From Caldilineaceae bacterium (GTDB lineage: Bacteria > Chloroflexota > Anaerolineae > Caldilineales > Caldilineaceae): DNA of 26,660 nt. Position 1 is the stretch's first letter. Every line of letters starts with the position of its first letter. The position numbers and the translations under genes were made by a program. Positions 9,019 through 16,944 of this stretch are shown here, one piece after another. Location of the stretch: assembly GCA_022842065.1 (NCBI GenBank), contig JALHQH010000039.1, positions 1-26,660 of the forward strand. The letters are read 5' to 3'. The notes under the pieces were generated by a model that saw only the letters and a list, made by a program, of their open reading frames with translations, was not told where the DNA came from and ran no database searches.

Positions 9019-9127
9019 TTTTTTCTCCTTCACACAAACACCTCGCCTTGAGGGTTCTTATCATTGTACTACATGCCTGCATAATTTTCTAACAAGCGCA
9101 GCCGCCTAAAATGTAGTTCATTACGCC

Positions 9128-10228
9128 CTAAGCGATCTGCAAGCCACGGGCCGTCGCTTTACGTTCCACCCCAAGATAGCCCTGCGCCACCAGTAATTCA
9201 GCGTTAAGAATGCTGCCACCAGCGGCACCGCGGATGGTATTATGACCCAGCGCCAAAAACTTAAAGTGGAAAAGGGGATCTGGGCGCAGCCGGCCCACCA
9301 CGGTCGCCATGCCTGGGACCGTTCCCGCCAGGCGATCAAGCCGGGGTTGGGGACGATCTTGGCGGTCGTCGTAGATCAGCGCCGGTTGGGGCGCGCTGGG
9401 CAAGCGCAGTTGTTGGGGCAGCGGCTGATATTGTTGCCATGCTTCCAAGATATCACCAGCCGTTGGCTTGTTGGCAAACTCGATGCTGATCGCCTCCAGG
9501 TGGCCGTTGCGCACCGGGACGCGATTGCAGTGCGCGCTGATTACAATCTCCGCATAGTCGATCTGCTCATTGCGCAAGTGGCCTAACAGCTTTTGTGGCT
9601 CTTTCTCTTCCATCTTCTCTTCTTCGCGACCGATGTAGGGCACCACATTATCGAGAATATCCATACTGCTGACGCCCGGATAACCCGCGCCACTGACTGC
9701 CTGCATGGTGACGACGAAGACCTTTTTTACCCCAAAGGCGGTGTGCAAAGGGTGCAAGGCGCTGACCAAATGGGTCGTACTACAATTCGGATTGCAGATA
9801 ATAAAGCCGGGCCAATTGCGGTTGCGCTGTTGCACCGCAATTAACCCCATATGTTCTGGGTTGACCTCGGGGATCAAGAGCGGCACATCAATTTCATACC
9901 GATGGTTGCTGGAATTACTGCATACAATATAACCAGCCGCGGCAAACGCCTGTTCAATCGGCCCGGCCACATCGGTGGGTAAGCCGCCAAAGACAAGTTC
10001 ACAGTCAATCGTCGGCTCGCAGGGTTGCAAGATTACATCGCGCAAGTGGGCCGGCATATCACCGCGCAAATTCCAACTGCAAGCCGCCGCATACCGCTTG
10101 CCGACACTGCGTTCGGAAGCACAAAGTGCTGTCAATTCAAACCAGGGGTGGCCCTGTAACATCTGGATAAAACGCTGCCCAACGGCACCGGTTGCACCGA
10201 GTACCCCCACTTTAATTTTAGGATTCAT
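9128..10228 (-). CDS. asd: Aspartate-semialdehyde dehydrogenase (archaeal/fungal type)
   Basis: A 366-residue enzyme that reduces 4-aspartyl phosphate to aspartate 4-semialdehyde with NADPH, the branch point to lysine/diaminopimelate and to homoserine. The nucleotide-binding GATGAVGQRF begins at residue 11. The catalytic cysteine is C149 in ICNPNCSTTHLV. GYPGVSSMDILDNVVPYIG followed by an acidic stretch is typical of the archaeal/fungal clade rather than the E. coli-type enzyme. A conserved SAHCNRVPVRNGH carries substrate-binding Arg and the catalytic His. I use the ATG at 10228 rather than the upstream GTG at 10243, because homologues begin just before the Rossmann motif and a GAGGG lies eight bases before this ATG. 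It starts 14 bases after the hom stop codon, so the two are almost certainly one transcript. Confidence 0.95.
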   Translation of the reverse strand: MNPKIKVGVLGATGAVGQRFIQMLQGHPWFELTALCASERSVGKRYAAACSWNLRGDMPAHLRDVILQPCEPTIDCELVFGGLPTDVAGPIEQAFAAAGYIVCSNSSNHRYEIDVPLLIPEVNPEHMGLIAVQQRNRNWPGFIICNPNCSTTHLVSALHPLHTAFGVKKVFVVTMQAVSGAGYPGVSSMDILDNVVPYIGREEEKMEEKEPQKLLGHLRNEQIDYAEIVISAHCNRVPVRNGHLEAISIEFANKPTAGDILEAWQQYQPLPQQLRLPSAPQPALIYDDRQDRPQPRLDRLAGTVPGMATVVGRLRPDPLFHFKFLALGHNTIRGAAGGSILNAELLVAQGYLGVERKATARGLQIA

Positions 10229-10242
10229 GAGTTCAGCCCTCA

Positions 10243-11373
10243 CTAATTTGTATAAGCTAAGTCAATGATATCACTCAACACACCGGCGGCGGTGGCATCG
10301 GTGCCTGCGCCTTTGCCCTGAATCACCAGGGGATTGGGGCTATACCAGCCAGTGAGAAATTCAACCAGATTGTCGGTGCCGGTCAGGCGGCCCAACGGAC
10401 TTTCGGCCGGGACCAGGACCGGCCCTACCGTGCATTGATTTTCGGCCACTTTGGCCGCATAGCGCAACACCTGGCCTTGCGCTTTTGCCGTCTGCACTTG
10501 CGCGGCAAAGTCGGCGTCGAGCTCGGGCAGTGCGGCCATAAAGTCGGCCACAGAGAGCGCGGCCATGCTGGCCGGATATAACCCATTCACCTCGACATCC
10601 TCCAGATCCAGCCGCCAGCCAATGCCGCGCGCCAGGATCAAGGCCTTGCGCGCTACATCAACGCCGCCCAGATCATCGCGCGGGTCGGGTTCGGTATAGC
10701 CTAGTTTGTGGGCTTCGTAGACAATCTCACTAAAAGGGCGGCCCTGACCGAGACCTGTCATTACATAACCTAGGGTGCCGGAAAAGGTGCCGGTGATCTG
10801 CATCACCGGATCACCACTGGCGACTAAGCGATTGAGGGTGACAATCACCGGTAGCCCGGCACCCACGGTGGTTTCCCAGCGGCAGCGGCCCAAGTGGCGC
10901 ACCGGCGGTTCGATGGCTTCGCCTTTGCGGCGCTCGGCTGCCGGCGCGCTGGTCAGGCGGGTGTAGATCTCCTGTTCGACCGTCAACGGCTTTTTGTTGG
11001 CCAGGACGATGCGGTAGCCTCGGCTCAGTGCCACGGTTAACGCCCCGACGGTATCCGTGCTAGCCGTGCAGTCAACGACAATGGTGCCGGCATGACCGGC
11101 CATCTCCACAATGGCCGCCGGATTATTTTGTTTGTCACCGAGTGGGTGCTGCGCGAGCCGCCCGCCCGTGGCTTTATAGGCTAACAGGTCACGCAGATCT
11201 TGGTCGGCGATGCCTTGGGGCGCAAGCACGGCCCCATTACGATCACAGAGTGCCACGACACTTAAGGTTAAGCCGTAGGTGGTCGCGTGAAAGGCGCGGT
11301 GATCGAGGATTTGTCGCAACAGGGCGCTGGCTACGCCACCGGCCCCAAAGAGAATGATTGGAATCGTACGCAT
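10243..11373 (-). CDS. hom: Homoserine dehydrogenase, monofunctional
   Basis: A 376-residue NAD(P)-dependent enzyme converting aspartate semialdehyde to homoserine, the precursor of threonine and methionine. The Rossmann motif FGAGGVASALL is at residues 9-19. IVLANKKPLT, ETTVGAGLPV and ITGTFSGTLGYV mark the substrate site, and GYTEPDPRDDLGGVDVARK ends in the probable catalytic K243. It lacks the C-terminal ACT domain of many bacterial homoserine dehydrogenases, so threonine feedback through that domain is not expected. The start ATG follows AGGTAGAG. The stop codon TAG lies 14 bases before the asd start. A 386-bp gap with its own candidate promoter separates it from lysC, so hom-asd may be transcribed independently. 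Confidence 0.95.
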   Translation of the reverse strand: MRTIPIILFGAGGVASALLRQILDHRAFHATTYGLTLSVVALCDRNGAVLAPQGIADQDLRDLLAYKATGGRLAQHPLGDKQNNPAAIVEMAGHAGTIVVDCTASTDTVGALTVALSRGYRIVLANKKPLTVEQEIYTRLTSAPAAERRKGEAIEPPVRHLGRCRWETTVGAGLPVIVTLNRLVASGDPVMQITGTFSGTLGYVMTGLGQGRPFSEIVYEAHKLGYTEPDPRDDLGGVDVARKALILARGIGWRLDLEDVEVNGLYPASMAALSVADFMAALPELDADFAAQVQTAKAQGQVLRYAAKVAENQCTVGPVLVPAESPLGRLTGTDNLVEFLTGWYSPNPLVIQGKGAGTDATAAGVLSDIIDLAYTN

Positions 11374-11759
11374 GGTTCTCTACCTGCATTTCATTTGTAC
11401 GCTATGCTGCGGTTGAAATGAGACCCCAGTTTTGTCCAGCAGTAAAAACGTTGGTTCTCATTCCGCGCGAAATATAAATGAGCTGGCACCGCGTCAGCCT
11501 TTCGTCCGGGCACAGATTGCCAACCGCAGTATATCATAGGCTTTGATTGTTATACCATATCATCTAATCGTTTATCTTAGATTTACCATTGATTAACATA
11601 AAGTGTGCCAAGCCTTGATACGCTAGCGGTTGTCATCATTTATTAACATTTCCCACACGGTTGAAAACGTTAAAATTACGACAGCGTCAAGGCGCAAAGT
11701 TGCTTCGGTTGCCCTTTGCCTCGTGTACAGCCTTCGGTGTGGGCGCAAAGGCGTTCGAC
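11374..11759 (-). promoter_or_regulatory. lysC-hom intergenic region: candidate promoter and structured hom leader
   Basis: A 386-bp gap without a convincing gene. On the minus strand an extended -10 (TGATATACT, hexamer at 11528-11533) could start a leader of about 147 nt for hom-asd. The leader offers a TGGCA...TGCCA pairing around a G/C-rich loop (about 11484-11523), then AATGAGAACC pairing with GGGTCTCATT across a loop (about 11417-11462). The second hairpin shares sequence with the repeat at 5641-5676. I do not recognise a known riboswitch. Nearer lysC, 11690-11755 has GC-rich imperfect repeats (GGCGCAAAG and similar) but no T-run, so no clear lysC terminator. Confidence 0.4.
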
Positions 11760-13211
11760 TTAGCGCAACTTTAGGGTTCGCTCGGCGCTAGGCTTGTGCA
11801 ACTCAAACATGGCATGGATCGACTGTACCGCGGCGTTGGCATCACCATCATCCACAACCAGGCTGACATTGGCTTCACTTGAGCCTTGGGCAATGGCAAT
11901 TACGTTGATCTTCTGCTCCCCAACGGCGCGAAAGATGCCGGCGGCCAAGCCTGGGGTGCCGCGCATGGCACTGCCCACCACTGCCACAATGACAATATTG
12001 GGGTGACCATTGATCTGGTCGATATAGCCCCGCTCCAGTTCGCTCTTGAATTCTGCCTGTAGCGCCTCGATTACGGCAACGGCGTTACTCTGCGGCACGA
12101 CAAAGCAGATGCTCTGCTCACTGCTGCTCTGGCTGATCATCAAGACGTTGGAACTTGTCCGCGCGACACTGCCAAAGGTCCGGGCTGCAATGCCAGGGAC
12201 GCCGATCATCCCCCGCCCGGCAACTGTAACCAAATTTAGATCACGGATGGCAGTCACGGCTTTAACCCCCCCTTGCGCCGTGTAATCCACCTGCTCGACA
12301 ATGCTGGTGCCGGGATGGCTTGGTTCAAAGGTGTTGAGCACACGCACTGGGATCTTCTTGGCAATAGCCGGCTTGACTGTCTTGGGGTGCAACACTTTGG
12401 CGCCGTAATAGGCCAATTCAGCCATCTCTTCGTAACTCAACTGCCGTAAGCTGCGTGCATCTTTGACCACGCGCGGATCTGCCGTCAAGACGCCGTTGAC
12501 ATCAGTCCAGATTTCGATCTCATCGGCATCGAGCACTGCCCCTAGGATCGCTGCCGAATAGTCGGACCCCCCGCGGCCAAGTGTCGTCGGCACCCCGGCC
12601 TTGTTCGCACCAATAAAGCCGGTTACCACCGGCACAATCCCCTGTTCGATCAAGGGCAAGAGGCGCGCACGGGTAGCGGCTGTTGTTTCCACCATTAACG
12701 GTTCCGCGCCATCGTGCATATCATCAGTAATGACGATTTCGGTGGCATCAATGGATTGGGCATTGATGCCTTTGGCGCGCAGCACAGCGGCCAAGAGCGG
12801 CGCGCTCAGCCGCTCACCCAGCCCACTGATCACATCAAGGCCGCGGTCGGTCAGCTCACCGAGCACGGCAATACTGCTGCACAGCCGGCTAAACTCGCGC
12901 AGCCGATCATCCCAAACATGCCCCACCGCCGCGCGTTCGCTGCCATCATCGACCAATTGACCGGCGATCTCCTGATGTTTGACGAGGAGCGCATTGGCGG
13001 TCTGCTCGTGGCTCTCCTCATCACCGGTCGCGGCCTTGCGTGCTGCGGCGATCAGCGTATTGGTAACGCCACTCATCGCGCTGGTGACAACCACGACCCC
13101 GGGCTTCGCCCGCCCTTGTTCGGCGGCAATCCGTCCGGCAACAATGGTGGCGACTTGGTTAAAGGCCGCCACGCTGCCCACAGAGGTGCCGCCAAATTTC
13201 ATCACATTCAT
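11760..13211 (-). CDS. lysC: Aspartate kinase with two C-terminal ACT domains
   Basis: A 483-residue enzyme that phosphorylates aspartate, the committed step toward Lys, Thr and Met. The kinase signature VMKFGGTSVGS begins at residue 3. GRGGSDYSAAILGAVLDADEIEIWTDVNG is the nucleotide and aspartate site. Two ACT domains (starting near LNLVTVAGRGMIG and IVIVAVVGSAMRGTPG) indicate feedback control by an amino acid. It is monofunctional; homoserine dehydrogenase is the separate gene downstream. The length is close to the kinase half of ThrA and a little longer than E. coli LysC. AAAGGAG nine bases before the ATG supports the start. Expression should be controlled by the SAM-I riboswitch and terminator in its leader. 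The symbol lysC is used generically; the isozyme class cannot be told from the sequence alone. Confidence 0.95.
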   Translation of the reverse strand: MNVMKFGGTSVGSVAAFNQVATIVAGRIAAEQGRAKPGVVVVTSAMSGVTNTLIAAARKAATGDEESHEQTANALLVKHQEIAGQLVDDGSERAAVGHVWDDRLREFSRLCSSIAVLGELTDRGLDVISGLGERLSAPLLAAVLRAKGINAQSIDATEIVITDDMHDGAEPLMVETTAATRARLLPLIEQGIVPVVTGFIGANKAGVPTTLGRGGSDYSAAILGAVLDADEIEIWTDVNGVLTADPRVVKDARSLRQLSYEEMAELAYYGAKVLHPKTVKPAIAKKIPVRVLNTFEPSHPGTSIVEQVDYTAQGGVKAVTAIRDLNLVTVAGRGMIGVPGIAARTFGSVARTSSNVLMISQSSSEQSICFVVPQSNAVAVIEALQAEFKSELERGYIDQINGHPNIVIVAVVGSAMRGTPGLAAGIFRAVGEQKINVIAIAQGSSEANVSLVVDDGDANAAVQSIHAMFELHKPSAERTLKLR

Positions 13212-13245
13212 CGGTAATTGCTCCTTTATAAAAGATTAAAGGCAT

Positions 13246-13283
13246 AAAAAAACCCCTCTCATCAGTTGGTGATGAGAGGGGTT
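13246..13283 (-). terminator. Intrinsic terminator in the lysC leader (expression platform)
   Basis: A perfect 14-bp stem (13270-13283 with 13251-13264, 5-nt loop), followed on the minus strand by seven U (13246-13252). It lies 35 bp upstream of the lysC ATG and downstream of the SAM-I aptamer, so it is an attenuator, not the end of a gene. The 8-nt 3' arm core GATGAGAG is repeated exactly at 13343-13350 in the leader, giving a competing partner for the 5' arm (13271-13278). Confidence 0.93.
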
Positions 13284-13310
13284 GGTTACCCAGCGACTGT
13301 CTGCGGTCCA

Positions 13311-13430
13311 CTACCAGCGGCGCGTACAACTCACAGACTGTGCTCTCATCGCCCAGCGCTTGCCCATCGTAGTTGTCGTAGTCCCAGTAGAAATTAAGTT
13401 GTGGCGTTGACGTGCTGACATCTTAATCAT
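13311..13430 (-). CDS. Putative Thr-rich leader peptide upstream of lysC
   Basis: A 39-codon ORF, ATG at 13428-13430 and TAG at 13311-13313. Residues 15 and 17-21 are Thr (six of seven codons), followed by Met22, similar in kind to the thrL leader of enterobacteria. Codons 27-29 overlap a second copy of GATGAGAG (13343-13350), which can pair with the 5' arm of the terminator. That is the geometry expected for ribosome-controlled attenuation. Against it: no good Shine-Dalgarno precedes either ATG (codon 1 or 4), and the start lies inside the 3' strand of the riboswitch P1 helix. The Thr run may be chance, so this is a hypothesis. Confidence 0.3.
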   Translation of the reverse strand: MIKMSARQRHNLISTGTTTTTMGKRWAMRAQSVSCTRRW

Positions 13431-13568
13431 CCAATGAATGGTCACTACAAATAACAACAGGTAAACGTTGGCGGCATTGGCACCGTGCTACTGTGTAGCG
13501 ACTGTTAATAGCAGCGCGGTTGCCGAGGCTTCACAGGGCCGATCCCTCCGCCTCTCTCGATAAGAAAT
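13419..13568 (-). promoter_or_regulatory. SAM-I (S-box) riboswitch upstream of aspartate kinase
   Basis: On the minus strand the core reads CTTATCGAGAGAGGCGGAGG, then GATCGGCCCTGTGAAGCC, then TCGGCAACC, and later CGGTGCCAATGCCGCC. These match the conserved SAM-I segments (GAGAGGyGGAGGGA..GGCCC..UGAAaCC..GGCAACC..GGUGCcAAU.CC) in the right order and spacing. A P3 hairpin lies between GGCAACC and GGUGCC. P1 is CTTATC (13559-13564) with a GATGATTAAG segment (13422-13431). The family binds S-adenosylmethionine and, when bound, usually favours termination. Here it would reduce aspartate kinase expression when methionine/SAM is plentiful. Confidence 0.9.
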
Positions 13569-13581
13569 TTTGTTGGGTGGC

Positions 13582-13610
13582 AGTGTAGCAGGGGCCGCAT
13601 GGTTTGTCAA
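13582..13610 (-). promoter_or_regulatory. Promoter of lysC
   Basis: TTGACA (-35, 13605-13610) and TACACT (-10, 13582-13587) are separated by exactly 17 bp on the minus strand, a near-consensus housekeeping-sigma promoter. The expected start site is near 13575, just ahead of the SAM-I aptamer, giving a leader of about 365 nt. Confidence 0.85.
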
Positions 13611-13726
13611 AAATGGCGTTGAAGTTGACGCATCGTCACAAGGCATTGGCGTAACCGGGAAAACTCGTTTTGCTCTTCCACACTGTATAGCAGATATAGA
13701 ATGATTCAATTCGTTCTTAAGGGCGC

Positions 13727-13755
13727 TTGACCAACCCAATGGCAAGGTGTACAAT
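13727..13755 (+). promoter_or_regulatory. Promoter of the penicillin-binding protein gene
   Basis: TTGACC (13727-13732) and TACAAT (13750-13755) lie 17 bp apart. A start near 13762 leaves a leader of about 200 nt before the ATG at 13959. It is divergent from the lysC promoter. A further TTGACA lies near 13803 but has no good -10. Confidence 0.75.
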
Positions 13756-13958
13756 AGCCGCAGTAGAAATTGCGCCTTCTGTTCATTGTGTAACCGTCCG
13801 ACTTTTGACAGCTTGTGCCAGAGGCACCATTTACCGTAGGGCTTGCGCCTACTCTTGGTCTGTTCAGCTTGTTTGCGTACAGCAGTGATGCTTCTTACGT
13901 AACATACCAACACACCATCTCATGCGCGCGCAAGTCGTTAATAGGATCTTGCGCAGCT

Positions 13959-16700
13959 ATGAAAATGCAATATCGTGTCCCGCACCGCTCTTTGCCCCTT
14001 GCGTTGGCGCTCCTTGTGCTTCTCGGTGGCTGTTTTGGCCAGGCACAGGAAATGGTCGGCGCACGCCCTGCCTCGCGTCTCCCGGCTGTGGTCGAAAGTT
14101 ATCTACAAAAATATCAACCAGGACCATTACCCCGCCTGTTTCAAACCACCTACCTCTATGACCGCAATGGCGTACAAATTGCTGAACTCTTTGGGGAAGG
14201 CCGACGTACGTGGGTCGGCCTTAACCGCGTTTCGCCCCATCTGATCGACGCCACTGTTGCCACCGAAGATGCCAGTTTTTATGACAATATGGGCATTGAT
14301 CCCTTCCGCATTGCGGTCGCCGCCTGGCAGAATCAACAAAGCGGTGAGGTGATCTCCGGTGCCAGCACGATTACCATGCAGCTGGCCCGCAACCTCTTTC
14401 TTGGCCCCGAAGATCGCTACGATCCGTCAATGGATCGCAAGCTGCTCGAAGTCGGCCTCTCGCAGGAGTTGACCAGCCACTATACCAAGGCTGAGATCCT
14501 GGAAATGTATCTCAATCTGCTCAACTATGGCAATCTGGCCTATGGCCCAGAAGCTGCAGCCCAGACCTACTTTGGGAAAGATGCCGCGAATCTGACCCTG
14601 GCTGAGGCGACGATGTTGGCTGGGATTCCGCAAGCGCCGGGCGTGCTCAATCCCTACCGCAACTTTGAACAAGTAAAGGCCCGCCAGCGCATTGTGCTTG
14701 ATCTGATGGTCAAGCGGGCCCTGCTCACCGCACGGGTAGCCGATGAGACCTATCGCCAGCCAGTAAAGTTGAGCCGCGATATCAGCCCCGCGCCGATGGT
14801 TGCCCCGCACTTCGTCCAGTATGTGATCCAGTCGATCGACGACCGCATGGGCGAAGGCTATACTCGGCGCGCCGGCTTTAATCTCTTTACGACCATCGAT
14901 CTGCGGATGCAGGAATTGGCCGAAAAGACGGTGCGCGAACAGGTTGCTAAAGTTAAAGAAAAACATGATCTGGGCAATGCGGCCTTGGTTGCCCTGCGCG
15001 CCGGTACCAGTGAAGTTTTGGCCATGGTCGGTAGCGTTGATTTTAACGATGAGCTGATCGATGGCCAGGTCAATATGGCACTCAGCCCCCGCCAGCCGGG
15101 CAGTTCGATCAAACCGCTGCTCTTTGCCACGGCCTTTCACGATAATCTGATCAGCCCAGCTTCGGTTTTGTGGGATGTGCCCGTTACGTATGATCTGGGG
15201 GCCAACCAATTCTATAAACCAATCAACTACGATGAGAAATTTCATGGGCTGGTCACCACCCGTGCCGCCCTGGCCAACAGTTATAATGTCCCTGCGGTGC
15301 GGCTGCTCGCCGCCATGGGCACCAAGCGGATGGTTGAAAACGCTGACCAGATGGGGCTACATAGCCTGAAAGCAAACAAATTCTTTGGGCTCGGGCTTGC
15401 GCTTGGCAGTAATGAAGTCAGCCTGATTGATATGGCCAGCGCCTTTCATACGCTGGCCAATGGCGGTGCCTACATCGCCCCCGAAGTGGCGCTGACGGTG
15501 CTCGATAGCCAAAGTCAACTGATTGAACCGCTGCCCAAAGTCGCCCCCGTCCAGGCGATTTCGCCCGCGGCTGCCTTCCTAACCACCGATATCCTCAGTG
15601 ATAATCAAGCCCGCACGCCCATGTTTGGGGCCAACAGTCTGCTCAAACTGAGCCGCCCCGCCGCGGTCAAGACCGGCACGACCAATGATTTTCGCGACAA
15701 CTGGACGATGGGCTTTACCCGGCATCTGGTTGTTGGGGTCTGGGCGGGCAATGCCGACGGCACGATCATGCGCGACAGCACAGGCCTCACCGGCGCGGCG
15801 CCAATCTGGCATAAGTTTATGGAAGCGGTGTTGGCCGATCCCACTTTACTGGCGGCGATCAATGCCCCAGCGGATGCCAAAAATTGGGAATTCACCCCGC
15901 CCGCGGATGTCACGCTGCTTGATGCCTGTCCCCCGCGGCTCGCCTGTCGTAATGGTACAAGTGAATACTTTAGCCAGCAGTGGATCGAACTGGCTGGTGC
16001 CGGTGGTCCCCTGGCCGATAGCTTTGAGCGCCAGCCAACCGTCCCCATCCATGTCAACCGCTATGGCGGTTCCTGGCCCATCTACTGTACGCGTGAGGAC
16101 GGGGAGGTCCGCAATGTGTTGCGCCTCTCCAATCAGATTGGGCTGCCCAACCAAAGCAAAGCACCCGCCGTCAGCACGCTGGCACAGGCTAACGCCTCGA
16201 TGCTGCCGTTGGTCAATTCACTTTCGGCGGCGCGTAGTGCCGACGGCGGTTATACGATTACCTTCTACCCAGAAGCAGAGTTAGAACGGCTACGCAAGTT
16301 GCGCTGGGGTCGCTATTATGGACTGGCCGTCAGCATCGGTGCGTGTGACTCGCTCGAATTCTATGCCGTGCGTTCGGGTGATTTCTGGACGCGCCTGGCC
16401 AGTCGCTTCAGCCTGACCCTTTCTGAGTTGCAAAATGCCAATCCGCACATTATGCGTGACGGGGGCGTTTTGCACCCTGGCGATCGCTTGCTGGTGCCCA
16501 CGGGCACGCGCATTGAGATTGGCACCCAAGGCCGCTTCTACAAGGTGCAAGAAGGTGACTCGTGGCTCAAGATCGCCAATGACTATGCCCTGCCGCTCAA
16601 ATTGTTACAAACGATTAACCCTGAGCTGATGCGCCCCAACGCGATTCTGAAACCGGGGGATGAAATCTTTATTCCAACCAGTATTACGCAGGGACTCTAG
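13959..16700 (+). CDS. Class A penicillin-binding protein, lipoprotein-like, with two C-terminal LysM domains
   Basis: A 914-residue bifunctional peptidoglycan synthase. The N-terminus LALALLVLLGGC (Cys25) reads as a lipoprotein signal, although an uncleaved membrane anchor is possible. The GT51 glycosyltransferase has catalytic E103 in ATEDASFYDN, GASTITMQLARN and a KLLEVGLSQEL/EILEMYLN segment. The transpeptidase has S382-S-I-K385 (nucleophile S382), S441-Y-N443 and KTGT from K571. Two LysM domains follow at about 802-847 and 861-906 and should bind glycan strands. I chose the ATG at 13959 because it begins a signal sequence; the frame extends upstream to 13815, but that part is not protein-like and lies in the mRNA leader. 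The next gene is a lytic transglycosylase, so this is a cell-wall locus. LysM on a class A PBP is uncommon in model bacteria. Confidence 0.92.
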   Translation: MKMQYRVPHRSLPLALALLVLLGGCFGQAQEMVGARPASRLPAVVESYLQKYQPGPLPRLFQTTYLYDRNGVQIAELFGEGRRTWVGLNRVSPHLIDATVATEDASFYDNMGIDPFRIAVAAWQNQQSGEVISGASTITMQLARNLFLGPEDRYDPSMDRKLLEVGLSQELTSHYTKAEILEMYLNLLNYGNLAYGPEAAAQTYFGKDAANLTLAEATMLAGIPQAPGVLNPYRNFEQVKARQRIVLDLMVKRALLTARVADETYRQPVKLSRDISPAPMVAPHFVQYVIQSIDDRMGEGYTRRAGFNLFTTIDLRMQELAEKTVREQVAKVKEKHDLGNAALVALRAGTSEVLAMVGSVDFNDELIDGQVNMALSPRQPGSSIKPLLFATAFHDNLISPASVLWDVPVTYDLGANQFYKPINYDEKFHGLVTTRAALANSYNVPAVRLLAAMGTKRMVENADQMGLHSLKANKFFGLGLALGSNEVSLIDMASAFHTLANGGAYIAPEVALTVLDSQSQLIEPLPKVAPVQAISPAAAFLTTDILSDNQARTPMFGANSLLKLSRPAAVKTGTTNDFRDNWTMGFTRHLVVGVWAGNADGTIMRDSTGLTGAAPIWHKFMEAVLADPTLLAAINAPADAKNWEFTPPADVTLLDACPPRLACRNGTSEYFSQQWIELAGAGGPLADSFERQPTVPIHVNRYGGSWPIYCTREDGEVRNVLRLSNQIGLPNQSKAPAVSTLAQANASMLPLVNSLSAARSADGGYTITFYPEAELERLRKLRWGRYYGLAVSIGACDSLEFYAVRSGDFWTRLASRFSLTLSELQNANPHIMRDGGVLHPGDRLLVPTGTRIEIGTQGRFYKVQEGDSWLKIANDYALPLKLLQTINPELMRPNAILKPGDEIFIPTSITQGL

Positions 16701-16845
16701 GCGAAATTGTTGGTGGCCAGTACCTGTCATTGGTGCCGGTTATTGGGCGTAAACCGTTGTTGTGTTAGGCAATGGCCCAACACTTGGGAACCTTGGCCGG
16801 CCCAAGCACGTTATAACAGTACACATTGCTGCACTTGCACAGTGA

Positions 16846-16851
16846 TATAAT
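16846..16851 (+). promoter_or_regulatory. Extended -10 element just ahead of a terminator
   Basis: TGATATAAT is a perfect extended -10, with TTGCTG (14 bp) or TTGCAC as poor -35 candidates. A start near 16858 would produce only about 40 nt before the terminator at 16869-16898. It may be chance or mark a very short RNA. Confidence 0.35.
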
Positions 16852-16868
16852 CAAGAGCACAGCAACAC

Positions 16869-16898
16869 AAAAAGGGCGCACTGCGGTGCGCCCTTTTT
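16869..16898 (+). terminator. Intrinsic terminator after the PBP gene
   Basis: A 13-bp perfect stem, AAAAAGGGCGCAC with 16886-16898, a 4-nt loop TGCG and a terminal T-run. Flanking A and T runs make it potentially bidirectional. It lies 168 bp past the PBP stop codon. Confidence 0.88.
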
Positions 16899-16944
16899 GT
16901 TCTCTGCCTGATCAGGCAGTTGGCTTATCGGTGAGAATGATGTC

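Noticed and set aside
9018..9033. Upstream GTG start for the HAD-like protein
   Set aside because: The AAGGAG ribosome-binding site would lie inside the coding region; it correctly positions the ATG at 9018.
12714..13217. 167-codon plus-strand ORF antisense to lysC
   Set aside because: It is a shadow of the conserved aspartate kinase frame, with no motif or ribosome-binding site.
13285..13330. T-box-like antiterminator (GTGGACCGCA) in the lysC leader
   Set aside because: It lacks one base of the conserved UGGNACC and has no Stem I or specifier loop; the SAM-I match explains the leader better.
13246..13420. A second open frame through the lysC leader, ending in the lysC region
   Set aside because: It has no ATG, GTG or TTG start near its beginning and passes through the terminator, so it is unlikely to be translated.
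13488..13913. 141-codon minus-strand ORF upstream of lysC
   Set aside because: It overlaps the lysC promoter, the SAM-I aptamer and the divergent PBP promoter, and its sequence is not protein-like.
13815..13958. N-terminal extension of the penicillin-binding protein
   Set aside because: The signal sequence begins at 13959; the upstream 48 codons precede it and resemble untranslated leader.
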